Source: CALARM01 sp964431735 (GTDB lineage Bacteria > Vulcanimicrobiota > SpSt-956 > JAKJGF01). Taken from it: DNA of 35,138 nt. How positions within the stretch are numbered: the first letter of the stretch is position 1; every line of letters begins with the position of its first letter. Below the pieces are notes generated by a model. The model worked only from the letters and a program-made list of their open reading frames with translations, was not told the DNA's origin and searched no databases. The position numbers and the translations under genes were made by a program. This document shows positions 16,385 to 25,251 of the stretch, one piece after another. The stretch spans positions 1 to 35,138 of the forward strand of contig CAYSLJ010000073.1 of NCBI GenBank assembly GCA_964431735.1, in the 5' to 3' direction.

Positions 16385-16432
16385 AGAATATTCGTTAACG
16401 TATATTCTTTTTCCTTCCCAATTATTATATCA
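16385..16432 (-). promoter_or_regulatory. Promoter and palindromic operator of lipoprotein gene
   Basis: On the minus strand TGATATAAT (16424-16432) is an extended -10. A 24-bp palindrome centred on GTTAAC (16385-16408), with arms AGAATATTC / GTATATTCT and one mismatched pair, lies just downstream of the expected transcription start. This is where a repressor would block elongation; it could also form a 5' UTR stem. Confidence 0.6.
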
Positions 16433-16540
16433 CAGGTTTTTTGCAGGAGAGGCATTATTTTCATTAAAATTATCAGTCTATTCTGATACAGGTATTTCGA
16501 TTTTTTTGAAGAATTTATTATATCACTTCATACTGACCCT

Positions 16541-16570
16541 CGCGTCACGCGTCACGCGTCACGCGTCACG
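16541..16570. repeat. CGTNACG heptamer array
   Basis: CG followed by four identical CGTCACG units, preceded by CCCT. It ends 7 bp before the PriA ATG. Confidence 0.85.
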
Positions 16571-16577
16571 AAAAAAT

Positions 16578-19034
16578 ATGAACAAAACATATGCCCAGGT
16601 TATAACAGATATTGATTTAAAGGAAAATTCCCATTCCTATACTTATCTTGTGCCAGATGACATGATTGATACAGTATGTCCCGGCATGACCGTTCTTGTT
16701 CCTTTCGGCAGGAGAAATGTTATAGGTTATGTAATAGAAATTTCCTCTTTCTGCAATCATGAAGGTTCATATCAAATAAAACCTCTGTTAAAGGTTTTCA
16801 GGGATGAAGTATGGATAAACGAGGAACTTCTTTCTCTTGCCAGGTGGATGTCAGATTATTATATGTGTTCCCTTACCTCTGTTCTTAAATGTATATTCCC
16901 CTGCGGAATAAGAAGAAAAAAAGATGTTAAAATAACAGTTAATAAGGGGGCAGAACATTTTACAAATTCCATTAAATCAAAGGAATTACTCCCGGTGTTT
17001 CAGATTATTCTCACATATAAAACTCTGTCTTTATCTGAACTTTCAGGCCATACAAAAATTCCTCATGAAGAACTTAAAGGATTTTTAAACACTCTTAAAA
17101 AGTCGGGTCATATAACGTTGAGTGAAAATTATCTGCCTCCGGCAATGAAAGCTAAAATGATTCATCTGGTGAGCCTTAATACGGAAGACTCTGTCATAGA
17201 AAAACTGGAAAAATCAAAAAGGACTAAAAATCAAGCTTTCATACTTAAATTTCTTAAAGACCATAACAATAGATTTACCCTTACGGAAGTGGCTGAAAAA
17301 ACTGACATGAGTCTTTCTACTGTAAGAACTTTAAAGGAAAAAGGTTATATTGCCCTTAAGGAAGTTGAAGTAAAACGAAATCCTGTTACAGAAGGAGTTA
17401 TTTCGGAGACAAATAATTTTATCCTTACGGAAGAACAGAAGAAAGCTCTTTCGGCTATATCTGTGAGTCTTAAAGAGAAAAGATATGAGCCATGTCTGCT
17501 CTACGGTATAACGGGAAGCGGTAAAACAGAGGTTTATCTTCAATCTATTTCATACTGTCTTTCTCTTGGCCGTCAGGCCATTATGTTAGTTCCTGAAATT
17601 TCCCTCACACCTCAGACGGTGGAAAGATTTTACAATCGTTTCGGAGATAAGGTGGCTTTACTTCACAGTAAATTGTCGGAAGGAGAAAGATATGATGAGT
17701 GGAGAAGGCTCAGAGACGGTGAAGCATTTGTTGCCATTGGTACAAGATCCGCCCTTTTTGCCCCCGTTCCCGAAGTGGGTCTTATTGTTATAGATGAAGA
17801 ACATGAAAATTCATATAAACAGGACTCTATTCCCAGGTATCATGCAAGAGAAGTGGCTTTGGAAAGGGCAAAACTTACAGGTTCTGTTGTCATACTGGGC
17901 AGTGCCACACCTTCAATAGAAACTTTTTATATGGCACAGGAAAATAAAATAAGGCTCTTTTCGTTGCCCTTCCGTGTGGAACAGAGAAAATTGCCATCTG
18001 TTGAGATTGTAAATATGAGTGAAGAACTTAAAGAGGGTAATAAAACTATTTTCAGTTATTCCCTTCAGAGAGCTATATGGGAATGTCTTCAGAAAAATGA
18101 AAAGATAATGCTTTTCCTGAACAGGAGGGGATATTCTTCTTTCATACTCTGTCGTGATTGCGGCCATGTTCTGAAATGTAAATTCTGTGCCGTTTCTCTT
18201 AATTACCATAGTGACAGAAGAACTCTTACATGTCATTACTGTAATTATGAGGAATTACTGCCTCAAAGCTGTCCTTCATGTAAGAGCAGACGTATTAAAT
18301 ACTTCGGTGTCGGCACACAGAAGGTTGAAGGTGAAGTAAACAAATTTTTTCCCGATGCAAAAACCATAAGAATGGACAGTGACACAACTGTAAAGAAGGG
18401 ATCTCATAAATTATTACTGGAAAGATTTTTAAAAGAAGACAGAACTATTTTAATAGGTACACAGATGATTGCAAAAGGACTGGATTTCCCTGAAGTAACT
18501 CTTGTAGGCATAATAACTGCCGATACTGCAATCAATCTTCCTGACTTCCGGGCATCGGAAAGAACTTTTCAGCTTCTCACACAGGTTTCCGGAAGGGCCG
18601 GCAGGGGAGAACTTCCGGGAAGAGTCATTCTTCAGACATATGCTCCCGAACATGCCGGTGTCGTTGCCGCCGGTAAACATGATTTTCAGTCCTTTTATGA
18701 GAAAGAAATACTGGAAAGAAAGGAACTGGGATACCCTCCTTTTGAAACTATAATAAGAGTACTTTTTACAGGTAAAGATGAAAGAACTGTGAGAATGGCT
18801 TCTGAAGATATGGCTCTGTGTCTGAGAAAATTACTGATTTCGTCTGATGGACTTGTCCTTGGCCCTTCAGAAGCACCTCTTGCAAAGATTAAAGATATGT
18901 ACAGATGGCATTTTCTCTTAAAGGGCGAAAATTCCGATGTACTTCGTAATATACTGAGAAAAACATTCAGTAATATTTCTCTTAATCACAGTGTGAGAGT
19001 TTCCGTAGATGTAAATCCTGCAGGAATGATGTAA
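16578..19034 (+). CDS. priA: Primosomal replication-restart helicase PriA
   Basis: An 818-residue protein from ATG 16578, the normal PriA length. The order is complete: N-terminal 3'-DNA-binding domain (YAQVITDIDL, PFGRRNVIGYV), winged helix, helicase with Walker A GITGSGKTEVY and Walker B DEEH, ILGSATPS, and the zinc-binding insert (CRDCGHVLKCKFCAVSLNYH, CHYCN, CPSCKSRRIKYFG). GTQMIAKGLDFP and QVSGRAGRG follow. It restarts stalled forks by loading the replicative helicase. A TTG at 16506 would translate the heptamer repeat into the N-terminus, so I prefer 16578, although no SD separates the repeat from it. Confidence 0.97.
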   Translation: MNKTYAQVITDIDLKENSHSYTYLVPDDMIDTVCPGMTVLVPFGRRNVIGYVIEISSFCNHEGSYQIKPLLKVFRDEVWINEELLSLARWMSDYYMCSLTSVLKCIFPCGIRRKKDVKITVNKGAEHFTNSIKSKELLPVFQIILTYKTLSLSELSGHTKIPHEELKGFLNTLKKSGHITLSENYLPPAMKAKMIHLVSLNTEDSVIEKLEKSKRTKNQAFILKFLKDHNNRFTLTEVAEKTDMSLSTVRTLKEKGYIALKEVEVKRNPVTEGVISETNNFILTEEQKKALSAISVSLKEKRYEPCLLYGITGSGKTEVYLQSISYCLSLGRQAIMLVPEISLTPQTVERFYNRFGDKVALLHSKLSEGERYDEWRRLRDGEAFVAIGTRSALFAPVPEVGLIVIDEEHENSYKQDSIPRYHAREVALERAKLTGSVVILGSATPSIETFYMAQENKIRLFSLPFRVEQRKLPSVEIVNMSEELKEGNKTIFSYSLQRAIWECLQKNEKIMLFLNRRGYSSFILCRDCGHVLKCKFCAVSLNYHSDRRTLTCHYCNYEELLPQSCPSCKSRRIKYFGVGTQKVEGEVNKFFPDAKTIRMDSDTTVKKGSHKLLLERFLKEDRTILIGTQMIAKGLDFPEVTLVGIITADTAINLPDFRASERTFQLLTQVSGRAGRGELPGRVILQTYAPEHAGVVAAGKHDFQSFYEKEILERKELGYPPFETIIRVLFTGKDERTVRMASEDMALCLRKLLISSDGLVLGPSEAPLAKIKDMYRWHFLLKGENSDVLRNILRKTFSNISLNHSVRVSVDVNPAGMM

Positions 19035-19035
19035 T

Positions 19036-19060
19036 CGTGATGCGTGATGCGTAATGCGTG
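19036..19060. repeat. CGTRATG heptamer array
   Basis: CGTGATG, CGTGATG, CGTAATG, CGTG, starting one base after the PriA stop. It is a one-base variant of CGTNACG. Confidence 0.75.
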
Positions 19061-19118
19061 TTTTTATCGGTACAGGGCGAACATAGTTTGCTACTTACTA
19101 TAATCTTAAGGTATCCTT

Positions 19119-19145
19119 TCACTTTTCACCACTCACCACTCACTT
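19119..19145. repeat. TCACCAC-type heptamer array
   Basis: TCACTTT, TCACCAC, TCACCAC, TCAC with 7-bp period. It is unrelated to CGTNACG except for the period. The rest of the 19061-19227 gap shows nothing else I can identify. Confidence 0.6.
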
Positions 19146-19227
19146 TTTTCCTGTTGCTATTATTTTCCAAATTTATTATAATATAATTACTGACCTGAGC
19201 ATAAGCATTTAATAAACCTTTTCCTCC

Positions 19228-19248
19228 CGTCACGCGTTACGCGTCACG
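19228..19248. repeat. CGTNACG heptamer array
   Basis: CGTCACG, CGTTACG, CGTCACG, 45 bp upstream of the SD of the membrane-protein gene. Confidence 0.85.
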
Positions 19249-19308
19249 AGAGCATATATGTATTATTTATGCTTACCTCAATAAACAAAAATAGAGGAGG
19301 TGTTTTAT

Positions 19309-19800
19309 TTGGGTTTGATTCTATCTTTAGAAGAAGAAGGACTTGCCGCTAAATGGCTTATTATTATAGGAATAGCTATAATATTGATTTCAGTAATTAC
19401 AGAATGTGTCCTTTTTTTCCTGCAGGGTGGAATGAGCCTTGGTGTAAGACTTGATTTTCCATCAATGGTATGGTATTTCGGACTATTTCTGATTTTTATA
19501 GGTATTTTATTATTTGTTAAAAATATTCTTCTCCCTCCCTCTGAAAAAAGAAAAGTAGAAGAAAATTTTAAAGTTAAATTATTGATTTTTTTGGGTGTTC
19601 TCTGTCTTATTTTTACCATAGTGGCAAGATTTTTCCTTATGAGTCTCGGTGGCATTATGTGTTATTCATGTTATGTAAGTTTTACAAGGCTTTCTATGCT
19701 GGTAGGAGCTTTATTTATACTTACAGGTATCTTTATGAGTTTTAAATATGCTATGGGATTGATGTTAAGTATTTTATGGCCTTTTAAGAAAAGGCACTGA
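19309..19800 (+). CDS. Four-helix membrane protein of unknown function
   Basis: A 163-residue protein with four clear membrane helices: WLIIIGIAIILISVITE, YFGLFLIFIGILLFV, LLIFLGVLCLIFTIVARFFL and MLVGALFILTGIFMSF. Cys residues occur in helices and in the last loop (GIMCYSCYVSF). SD AGAGGAGGTG (19293-19302) is correctly spaced for TTG 19309; the GTG at 19300 lies inside the SD and is unlikely. I do not recognise a family. It is alone on this strand between PriA and the convergent TPR gene. Confidence 0.6.
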   Translation: MGLILSLEEEGLAAKWLIIIGIAIILISVITECVLFFLQGGMSLGVRLDFPSMVWYFGLFLIFIGILLFVKNILLPPSEKRKVEENFKVKLLIFLGVLCLIFTIVARFFLMSLGGIMCYSCYVSFTRLSMLVGALFILTGIFMSFKYAMGLMLSILWPFKKRH

Positions 19801-19837
19801 ACTGCAGATTGGAATAGATTGTGGTAAAGAGGCAATC

Positions 19838-19870
19838 TTACGCGTTACGCGTCACGCGTCACGCGTTACG
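19838..19870. repeat. CGTNACG heptamer array
   Basis: TTACG, then CGTTACG, CGTCACG, CGTCACG, CGTTACG, between the convergent membrane-protein and TPR genes. It ends 4 bp from the TPR stop codon. Confidence 0.85.
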
Positions 19871-19874
19871 TTTT

Positions 19875-21617
19875 TTATATGCCAAAAAAACCCCGTAATA
19901 ACATCTTTATCATTGTTTTAATGACACCTTTAAATGTGTCAGCTATTTTTTTGCCATGATTATATATTTTTTGCTGTTTTAACGAATCTTCTCTATTTTT
20001 TAGTATTTCCTGATCGTTTTCTTTGAGTTCGAGGGCTTTATTGTAACATTGTATAGCTTCTTCATATTTTCCGAGATTATGTAATATTATTCCCCTGTCA
20101 TTCCAGGCTGGATAATAGTTTTTATCCAGTTCCAGAACTTTATCGTAACATTTCAGAGCTTCCTGATATTTTCCCTGTTTATTCAATACATCTCCTCTGT
20201 TCTGCCATATAATATAATCGTGTTGATTTAATTTTAAGGCATAGTCATAATATTTAAGGGCTTCCATGAAGTTTGATTGCCTGTGGAATATGACGCCTTT
20301 ATTATGCCATGCCAGGTAATAATCAGGATTTATTGAAATTACTCTGTCATAACATTTCAGAGCTTCTTCATATTTATATTCATGTCTCAGAGCATCACCT
20401 TTATTTTGCCATAACGTATAATCATTTTCATTTATTTTTAGAGCTATATCATAGTATTTAATGGCTTCTTCATATTTTTCCTGATTATGACATATTATTC
20501 CTTTGTAGTTCCAGGCCAGGTAATCGTCAGGCATAATTTTAATAATTTCATCACAGCATTCCATAGCTTCTTCATATTTTTCCAGATATTTCAATATATC
20601 ACTTTTTTTACTCCATAAAATATGATTTTCAGGATTGAGCTTTAATGCTTTATCGTAACAGGTGAGAGCTTCTGTATAATCTTCAAGGTTTTTTAAAGCA
20701 TCTCCTTTATTCTGCCATACAACAGGGTCATTTTTATTAATCTCCAGTGCTTTATTGTAATATTCTGTAGCTTTATTGTATTTACACTGATTATAGGCAT
20801 TTACTCCCAGGTTATTCCAGGTAACGTAATAGAGAGGATTTATGGACAGTGCTTTATTGTAGCACTCTTCAGCTTCGATATATTTCTCACTATGCCTTAA
20901 AGCATCTCCTTTATTCTGCCATATAACAGGATCATTTTTTTCAATTTCCAGAGCTCTGTTGTAAAAATCTAAAGCTTCTTCATATTTTTTTAGATTATGA
21001 GAAATGACACCTTTATTATTCCAGGCTATATAACACCGGGGATTTACTTCTATTGCTTTATCGTAACATTTAATGGCTTCTTCATATTTTTCCTGTTTTC
21101 TAAAAATGTCTCCTTTATTTGTCCATATAAAATCATTCTGTTCATCTATATCCAGGATCTCATCATAATATTTCATAGCTTCGTCATATTTTCCCAGGTT
21201 AAAGAGTATAATACCTTTACCTGTTAAAGCATTTAAATCACCGGGATTAATATTAAGCATTTTGTCTATGTATTCCAGTGCTTCCTTATGTTTCTCTGTG
21301 CTGAAAGGATTATATGAACTGTTATTTAAATTGTGGCCTGGAGATGGTGATGATTTTTCTTTTTTTATAAATGTTCCGGCAGAATCAATAATATCTTTGA
21401 GCTCTTTATATAATCTTTTTTTCTTTCCTTTTTCTTCTTCTATTGCATGTGCTTCTGATGTGCTTAGCTGCCATTCTTCAATCTTTTTATCCAGTATTTT
21501 TCTCTGCTTATCATTTATGTGACCTTCATGCTCAATGATTAATTCCACCATAAGACCATACAGATGGAGGTTGCCTGATTTTATATCCTTATTATTACAG
21601 GAATCAATTTCGTTCAT
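19875..21617 (-). CDS. TPR-repeat protein with 13 units
   Basis: A 580-residue protein from ATG 21617, with SD AAGGA 9 bp upstream; an upstream GTG at 21632 would remove that spacing. Residues about 1-100 form a charged helical region (LMVELIIEHEGHIND...EWQLS). Thirteen 34-residue TPR units of the KYEEALKCYDKAL-INP type follow. Two flavours alternate: one with NKGD-ALRH before KYEEALKCYDKAL, one with NKGVI-HN before KYEEALDYYNKAL. This gives a 68-residue higher-order repeat, with one extra unit (near nt 20560) breaking the phase. The end is a basic amphipathic segment. No signal peptide. TPR proteins bind other proteins; the partner is unknown. Confidence 0.85.
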   Translation of the reverse strand: MNEIDSCNNKDIKSGNLHLYGLMVELIIEHEGHINDKQRKILDKKIEEWQLSTSEAHAIEEEKGKKKRLYKELKDIIDSAGTFIKKEKSSPSPGHNLNNSSYNPFSTEKHKEALEYIDKMLNINPGDLNALTGKGIILFNLGKYDEAMKYYDEILDIDEQNDFIWTNKGDIFRKQEKYEEAIKCYDKAIEVNPRCYIAWNNKGVISHNLKKYEEALDFYNRALEIEKNDPVIWQNKGDALRHSEKYIEAEECYNKALSINPLYYVTWNNLGVNAYNQCKYNKATEYYNKALEINKNDPVVWQNKGDALKNLEDYTEALTCYDKALKLNPENHILWSKKSDILKYLEKYEEAMECCDEIIKIMPDDYLAWNYKGIICHNQEKYEEAIKYYDIALKINENDYTLWQNKGDALRHEYKYEEALKCYDRVISINPDYYLAWHNKGVIFHRQSNFMEALKYYDYALKLNQHDYIIWQNRGDVLNKQGKYQEALKCYDKVLELDKNYYPAWNDRGIILHNLGKYEEAIQCYNKALELKENDQEILKNREDSLKQQKIYNHGKKIADTFKGVIKTMIKMLLRGFFGI

Positions 21618-21628
21618 AGATGTTTCCT

Positions 21629-21660
21629 TCACTCTTCACTCTTCATCCTTCACCATTCGC
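21629..21660. repeat. TCACTCT-type heptamer array
   Basis: TTCACTCT, TCACTCT, TCATCCT, TCACCAT with 7-bp period, just upstream of the TPR gene's SD. It resembles the array at 19119. Confidence 0.6.
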
Positions 21661-21715
21661 CCTTCTTATTATCTTACCAGAATCCTGACTTTTTTTCAAT
21701 AATTACATGTGATTA

Positions 21716-21744
21716 TTGACATTGGCTTATTTATTAGATATAAT
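21716..21744 (+). promoter_or_regulatory. Consensus sigma70 promoter of exporter operon
   Basis: TTGACA (21716-21721), 17 bp, TATAAT (21739-21744): a perfect consensus promoter. A 70-bp, almost pure A/T leader follows to the HlyD-like start. Confidence 0.85.
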
Positions 21745-21814
21745 ACAATATTATATATAATATACTTTATATTATTAAAATAATATTTTGTAATAAAAAA
21801 ATACAATAAATGGG

Positions 21815-23830
21815 ATGAACATTATTATGTTGAAAAGATTTAAGATGTTTTTTATTATACTATTTGTAATAATTTTTTTGCTTATAATATGGAAATTCTC
21901 CGGTAAACATGTATCTTCAGTGAAAGAAGTAGTTACAGGCAATGCGCGTTTACTGGACAGGCTTGAAGTTTCTACTGTATGGGTAACAGGTACTATAAAA
22001 CCTTCTGTAGAGAGAGAGGTTTTTTCTGAAACAGCCGGTGTGGTTGATAGAGTTTTTGTATCAGAAGGTGATACGGTTAAGAAGGGGCAAATAATGGCTG
22101 TGCTTAAAAATTTTGAAATATCTAAAGAATTTAATGATGGACAGAACCAGTTAAGAGAAGCTCAAATGAATGTGAATAAGCTTTTGGAGAATGAAAAGAT
22201 AGAATCTCAGAAGGGACGAATGGCAGAACTTCAGGCAGAAGTATCTCTTGAAGATGCAAGAACACAGTTAATACAGATTGAATTCGATGCCAGAGCTAAC
22301 AGAGAGAAAGTAGAAGAAGAAATAAAGAAATCTATGACTTCTTTACAGGAAGCTGAAAATGCCCTTCAAATACTGCAGGAAGATCTTACTTCTATAGAGG
22401 ATCAGGCCGAATTAAAGCTTACAGAGGCAGAAATGTCTGAAAAAGAAGCAGAAAATGATCTTACGAGGCTGAAGGAACTGTTTGCAGCAAAGATTACTTC
22501 TCAAAAGCAGCTTGAAGACGGAGTGAACGCTTATAACAGGGCCAGACTGAAAGCGTCCTATGCAAAAGAGAATTTTGATAAAATAAAGATAAAAAACGCA
22601 CAGGACTTGCAGACAGCAGCTCTGAAAGTAGAAGAATGTAAGGAAATGCTGGAAAATGCCAGAACAGAGGCTTACCGCAGTGAAGAACTTGATAAGAAAA
22701 AAATTGCTGCATCCAGAAAAAAACTTGATACTTCTGAAAAATTATTCACTGCATCAAATCCAGGAAACAGTATTTCTTCAGATATAGAAATAGCCAGGGC
22801 AAAAATTGCTCTTGCAGAAGAGAATTTTCATAAAGGAGAAGAAAAATATTCTACCCTTCAGATAATAAGTCCTATTGACGGTAAGGTTGCTCTTTTAGAT
22901 AAAGAAGTGAAAGTTGGTAAACAGCTTCAGGCAGGCAGCAGGTTTTTTATTGTATCTGATTTCTCTTCATTAAGAATAAAAGCATCTGTAAATCAGGGCG
23001 ATATTGCTTCTGTCCATGAAGGACAGGAGGTTTTAATATATGGAAACGGCATATACAGATATGATGCTCTCAATGGATATGTTACCTCTATTGCTCCTAT
23101 GGGGCAGCCGGGACAGAGGGAAGATGAAAGTAAAATAACCTTTGAAGTAATTATTAATTTTGACCCTTACGTTTATAATATGAATTATTCTGCTGTAAAA
23201 AATAAAATTTCAGAAGATAAATTTAAGCTTCTGAACGGATGGTTTGACATGAAAGATCGGGGTTTTATAAAAAGATTGACTGAAAGATTATCTCCTCAAA
23301 AGTTAGAGGCTATAAAGTCTTTGAACCAGTCCAGAATTTACTGTGATAAAAAGGAAATTTCCCGCATTTTCAAAAAGATAAATCTGAATGACAGAGATAT
23401 TCAGATAGTTCTGGAAGAAAAAGTAGTTAAACCATCTTCTATTATGTTCAATAAGAATTTTTCAAAGAAAGAACTTACAGATAAATTGAAAGATTTGAAT
23501 TTTTCACAAAAAGAAATTGATATGCTTTTAAATATGTCCATAAAAATTTTTAAATTAAGGCCCGGTATGTCAATGGACCTTGAATTTATTGATAAGGTCA
23601 AAGAAAATGTTCATGCAATTAATACACGTGCAATAGTAAAAGAAGGGGATAAAGCTTTTATTTTTATTTATGATAATGGAAAAGCTAAAAAGATTGAAGT
23701 TAAAACAGGTATATCAAATATGTATCATATTGAATTATCCGGTGCTTTACCTGATAAGGAGATTATCATGGACTGGACAGGAGACATGTCTGACGGCCAG
23801 GCTGTGAAGGTTAAAAAGAACTATTATTAA
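21815..23830 (+). CDS. HlyD/MacA-type membrane fusion protein
   Basis: A 671-residue periplasmic adaptor. One N-terminal membrane helix (FIILFVIIFLLIIWKF) is followed by a lipoyl half-motif (AGVVDRVFVSEGDTVKKGQ), a long coiled-coil hairpin (residues about 95-330, Glu/Lys/Ala-rich), the second lipoyl half (SPIDGKVALLDKEVKVGKQ) and a beta-barrel domain. About 110 helical, charged residues (roughly nt 23165-23550) are inserted between the barrel strand FEVIINFDP and the usual LRPGMSMDLEF, which makes it longer than normal. It begins the operon under a consensus promoter, and 17 bp separate it from a MacB-type permease. ATG 21827 is an alternative start. Such proteins bridge a MacB-like pump and an outer-membrane channel. 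Confidence 0.9.
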   Translation: MNIIMLKRFKMFFIILFVIIFLLIIWKFSGKHVSSVKEVVTGNARLLDRLEVSTVWVTGTIKPSVEREVFSETAGVVDRVFVSEGDTVKKGQIMAVLKNFEISKEFNDGQNQLREAQMNVNKLLENEKIESQKGRMAELQAEVSLEDARTQLIQIEFDARANREKVEEEIKKSMTSLQEAENALQILQEDLTSIEDQAELKLTEAEMSEKEAENDLTRLKELFAAKITSQKQLEDGVNAYNRARLKASYAKENFDKIKIKNAQDLQTAALKVEECKEMLENARTEAYRSEELDKKKIAASRKKLDTSEKLFTASNPGNSISSDIEIARAKIALAEENFHKGEEKYSTLQIISPIDGKVALLDKEVKVGKQLQAGSRFFIVSDFSSLRIKASVNQGDIASVHEGQEVLIYGNGIYRYDALNGYVTSIAPMGQPGQREDESKITFEVIINFDPYVYNMNYSAVKNKISEDKFKLLNGWFDMKDRGFIKRLTERLSPQKLEAIKSLNQSRIYCDKKEISRIFKKINLNDRDIQIVLEEKVVKPSSIMFNKNFSKKELTDKLKDLNFSQKEIDMLLNMSIKIFKLRPGMSMDLEFIDKVKENVHAINTRAIVKEGDKAFIFIYDNGKAKKIEVKTGISNMYHIELSGALPDKEIIMDWTGDMSDGQAVKVKKNYY

Positions 23831-23847
23831 AGCATGGTGAACTATTT

Positions 23848-25065
23848 ATGGATTTTTATTCGAAGTATATTAATCTTGCTATAGACGGTCTTTTAAGTAA
23901 TAAATTCAGAGTTTTTTTAAGTATTCTCAGCTTATCTCTTGGTATTGCTTCAGTAATAATGGTGATTGCTTTAAGCCTTGGTGCCTATGATACTATAAGA
24001 AATTTTTATTTTACCAGAGAAGGATGGTATATAATAAAGCCTGATTTGCTGGTTTTCCCCGGCACAGAACTTAAATATGATACATGTAAAACCATAGAGC
24101 TTAACTGTCCCGGAGTTATAACTGTTATTCCTTATAAAATAACTAAAAGGAAATTCACCAGACCGTCATGCAGCGGAGAAACTATTATTGGGACAGTAGA
24201 TGGTAACCTTACTCAGAATATAAAAAAAGGCAGATTTTTTACAAAAGAAGATGTAATGATGTCCGGTTATGTATGTGTAATGGTGGAATCTGATATTTTC
24301 GTCAATCCTCTCTACTATTGTTTCTGGAATGCAAGAGAGCCTTTAGGGGAGACTACGACAATTGAAAATATATCTTTAAAGCTTGTAGCTGTCCTGGAAC
24401 CTGACCCTTTTGGCCAAGGTTTTGGAATTAACGATATAGTTATGCCTGTTACAACTCTTATGAATATAACAGGAGACAGGACTCTTACAAGGATTGAAGT
24501 TAAAATGTCTTCCGGGAAATCTGATGAAGAAGCTATAGAAATGTTAAGAGGAATTCTCAAGATTGATTACGGATATAAATATACTCATTTTAATATAGAA
24601 TCCGCTTTAGAAGGAGTCAGAGATAAAGCTGAAACTGTCAAATTTTCCAATATGGTTTTACTGGTTATTGCATTACTCACTATGTCTGTTGCAGGCACAG
24701 GTATTATAAACATCCTTATAGTTTCAGTTTATGAAAGGACCCTTGAGATTGGCATCAGGAGATCTCTGGGAGCTACAAGAAGGGAAATCTTGATACAATT
24801 TCTTATTGAATCTTCCATGATATGTATTATGGGAGGTTTAACAGGTATTTTAATAGCCTATCCTTCAGTAAATGGTCTTATACATGCTATAAATAAATAT
24901 GGCCTTTATAACATAAGACTTTCAGAGCATATAAACTGGCCTTTACTTGTGCCCTTTTCTTTGATTTTTTCCATTTTTTTAGGTTTTATATTCGGTGTAT
25001 ATCCTGCCAGTTATGCCGCGAATCTGGATGTAGTGGATTGTTTACGTTCCCAAACAGAAGGATGA
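23848..25065 (+). CDS. MacB/FtsX-type ABC permease
   Basis: A 405-residue protein with the permease half of MacB and no ATPase domain. An N-terminal membrane helix (NKFRVFLSILSLSLGIASVIMV) is followed by a periplasmic MacB core domain of about 220 residues. Three C-terminal helices carry RTLEIGIRRSLGATRREI, the conserved coupling loop, and end in FGVYPASYAANLDVVDCLRSQTEG. It follows the HlyD-like gene. Its last 12 codons lie beyond a 13-bp sequence (25029-25041) repeated at 30187-30199, where the sequence encodes a similar ending (VVDCLRQSEGD) directly before the second permease. The present 3' end may therefore belong to an inserted element. No ATPase gene is in the window. Confidence 0.9.
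   Translation: MDFYSKYINLAIDGLLSNKFRVFLSILSLSLGIASVIMVIALSLGAYDTIRNFYFTREGWYIIKPDLLVFPGTELKYDTCKTIELNCPGVITVIPYKITKRKFTRPSCSGETIIGTVDGNLTQNIKKGRFFTKEDVMMSGYVCVMVESDIFVNPLYYCFWNAREPLGETTTIENISLKLVAVLEPDPFGQGFGINDIVMPVTTLMNITGDRTLTRIEVKMSSGKSDEEAIEMLRGILKIDYGYKYTHFNIESALEGVRDKAETVKFSNMVLLVIALLTMSVAGTGIINILIVSVYERTLEIGIRRSLGATRREILIQFLIESSMICIMGGLTGILIAYPSVNGLIHAINKYGLYNIRLSEHINWPLLVPFSLIFSIFLGFIFGVYPASYAANLDVVDCLRSQTEG
25029..25041. repeat. Putative attachment site, left copy
   Basis: TGTAGTGGATTGT within the last codons of the first permease, in the same codon phase as its identical copy at 30187-30199. Proposed as the core of a site-specific integration. Confidence 0.5.
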
Positions 25066-25080
25066 TTTATAACTACAAAA

Positions 25081-25242
25081 CTATTTCTCTATATAAATCC
25101 TTTCCGTGACCTCATTCGCGTACTTTACCCCGTCAGTAGGCATAGTTCCCCTTTTAAAATTCCCTATACCCTGATTATACCCTGCCGCCATGGCCCATTC
25201 TAAATTCATATTCTTCCTTTTTAGATAGTGGAATGAATTCAT
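25081..25242 (-). pseudogene. C-terminal fragment of a lytic transglycosylase
   Basis: A 53-residue open stretch reads FHYLKRKNMNLEWAMAAGYNQG, then IGNFKRG, GVKYANEV and a stop (positions 25242-25081). The AMAAGYNQGIGNF block matches the conserved end of SLT-type lytic transglycosylases, where AYNAG precedes the sugar-binding helix. The catalytic Glu region is missing, and a stop codon lies 12 nt upstream in the same frame. It is a remnant, probably from a phage or conjugative element, immediately after the permease stop. Confidence 0.55.
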
Positions 25243-25251
25243 ATTTAACCC

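Noticed and set aside
16506..16577. TTG start for PriA
   Set aside because: It would translate the CGTCACG array into the N-terminus, while the conserved PriA sequence starts at the ATG at 16578.
10523..19870. Heptamer arrays as CRISPR
   Set aside because: Units are contiguous 7-mers without unique spacers, and no cas genes are present.
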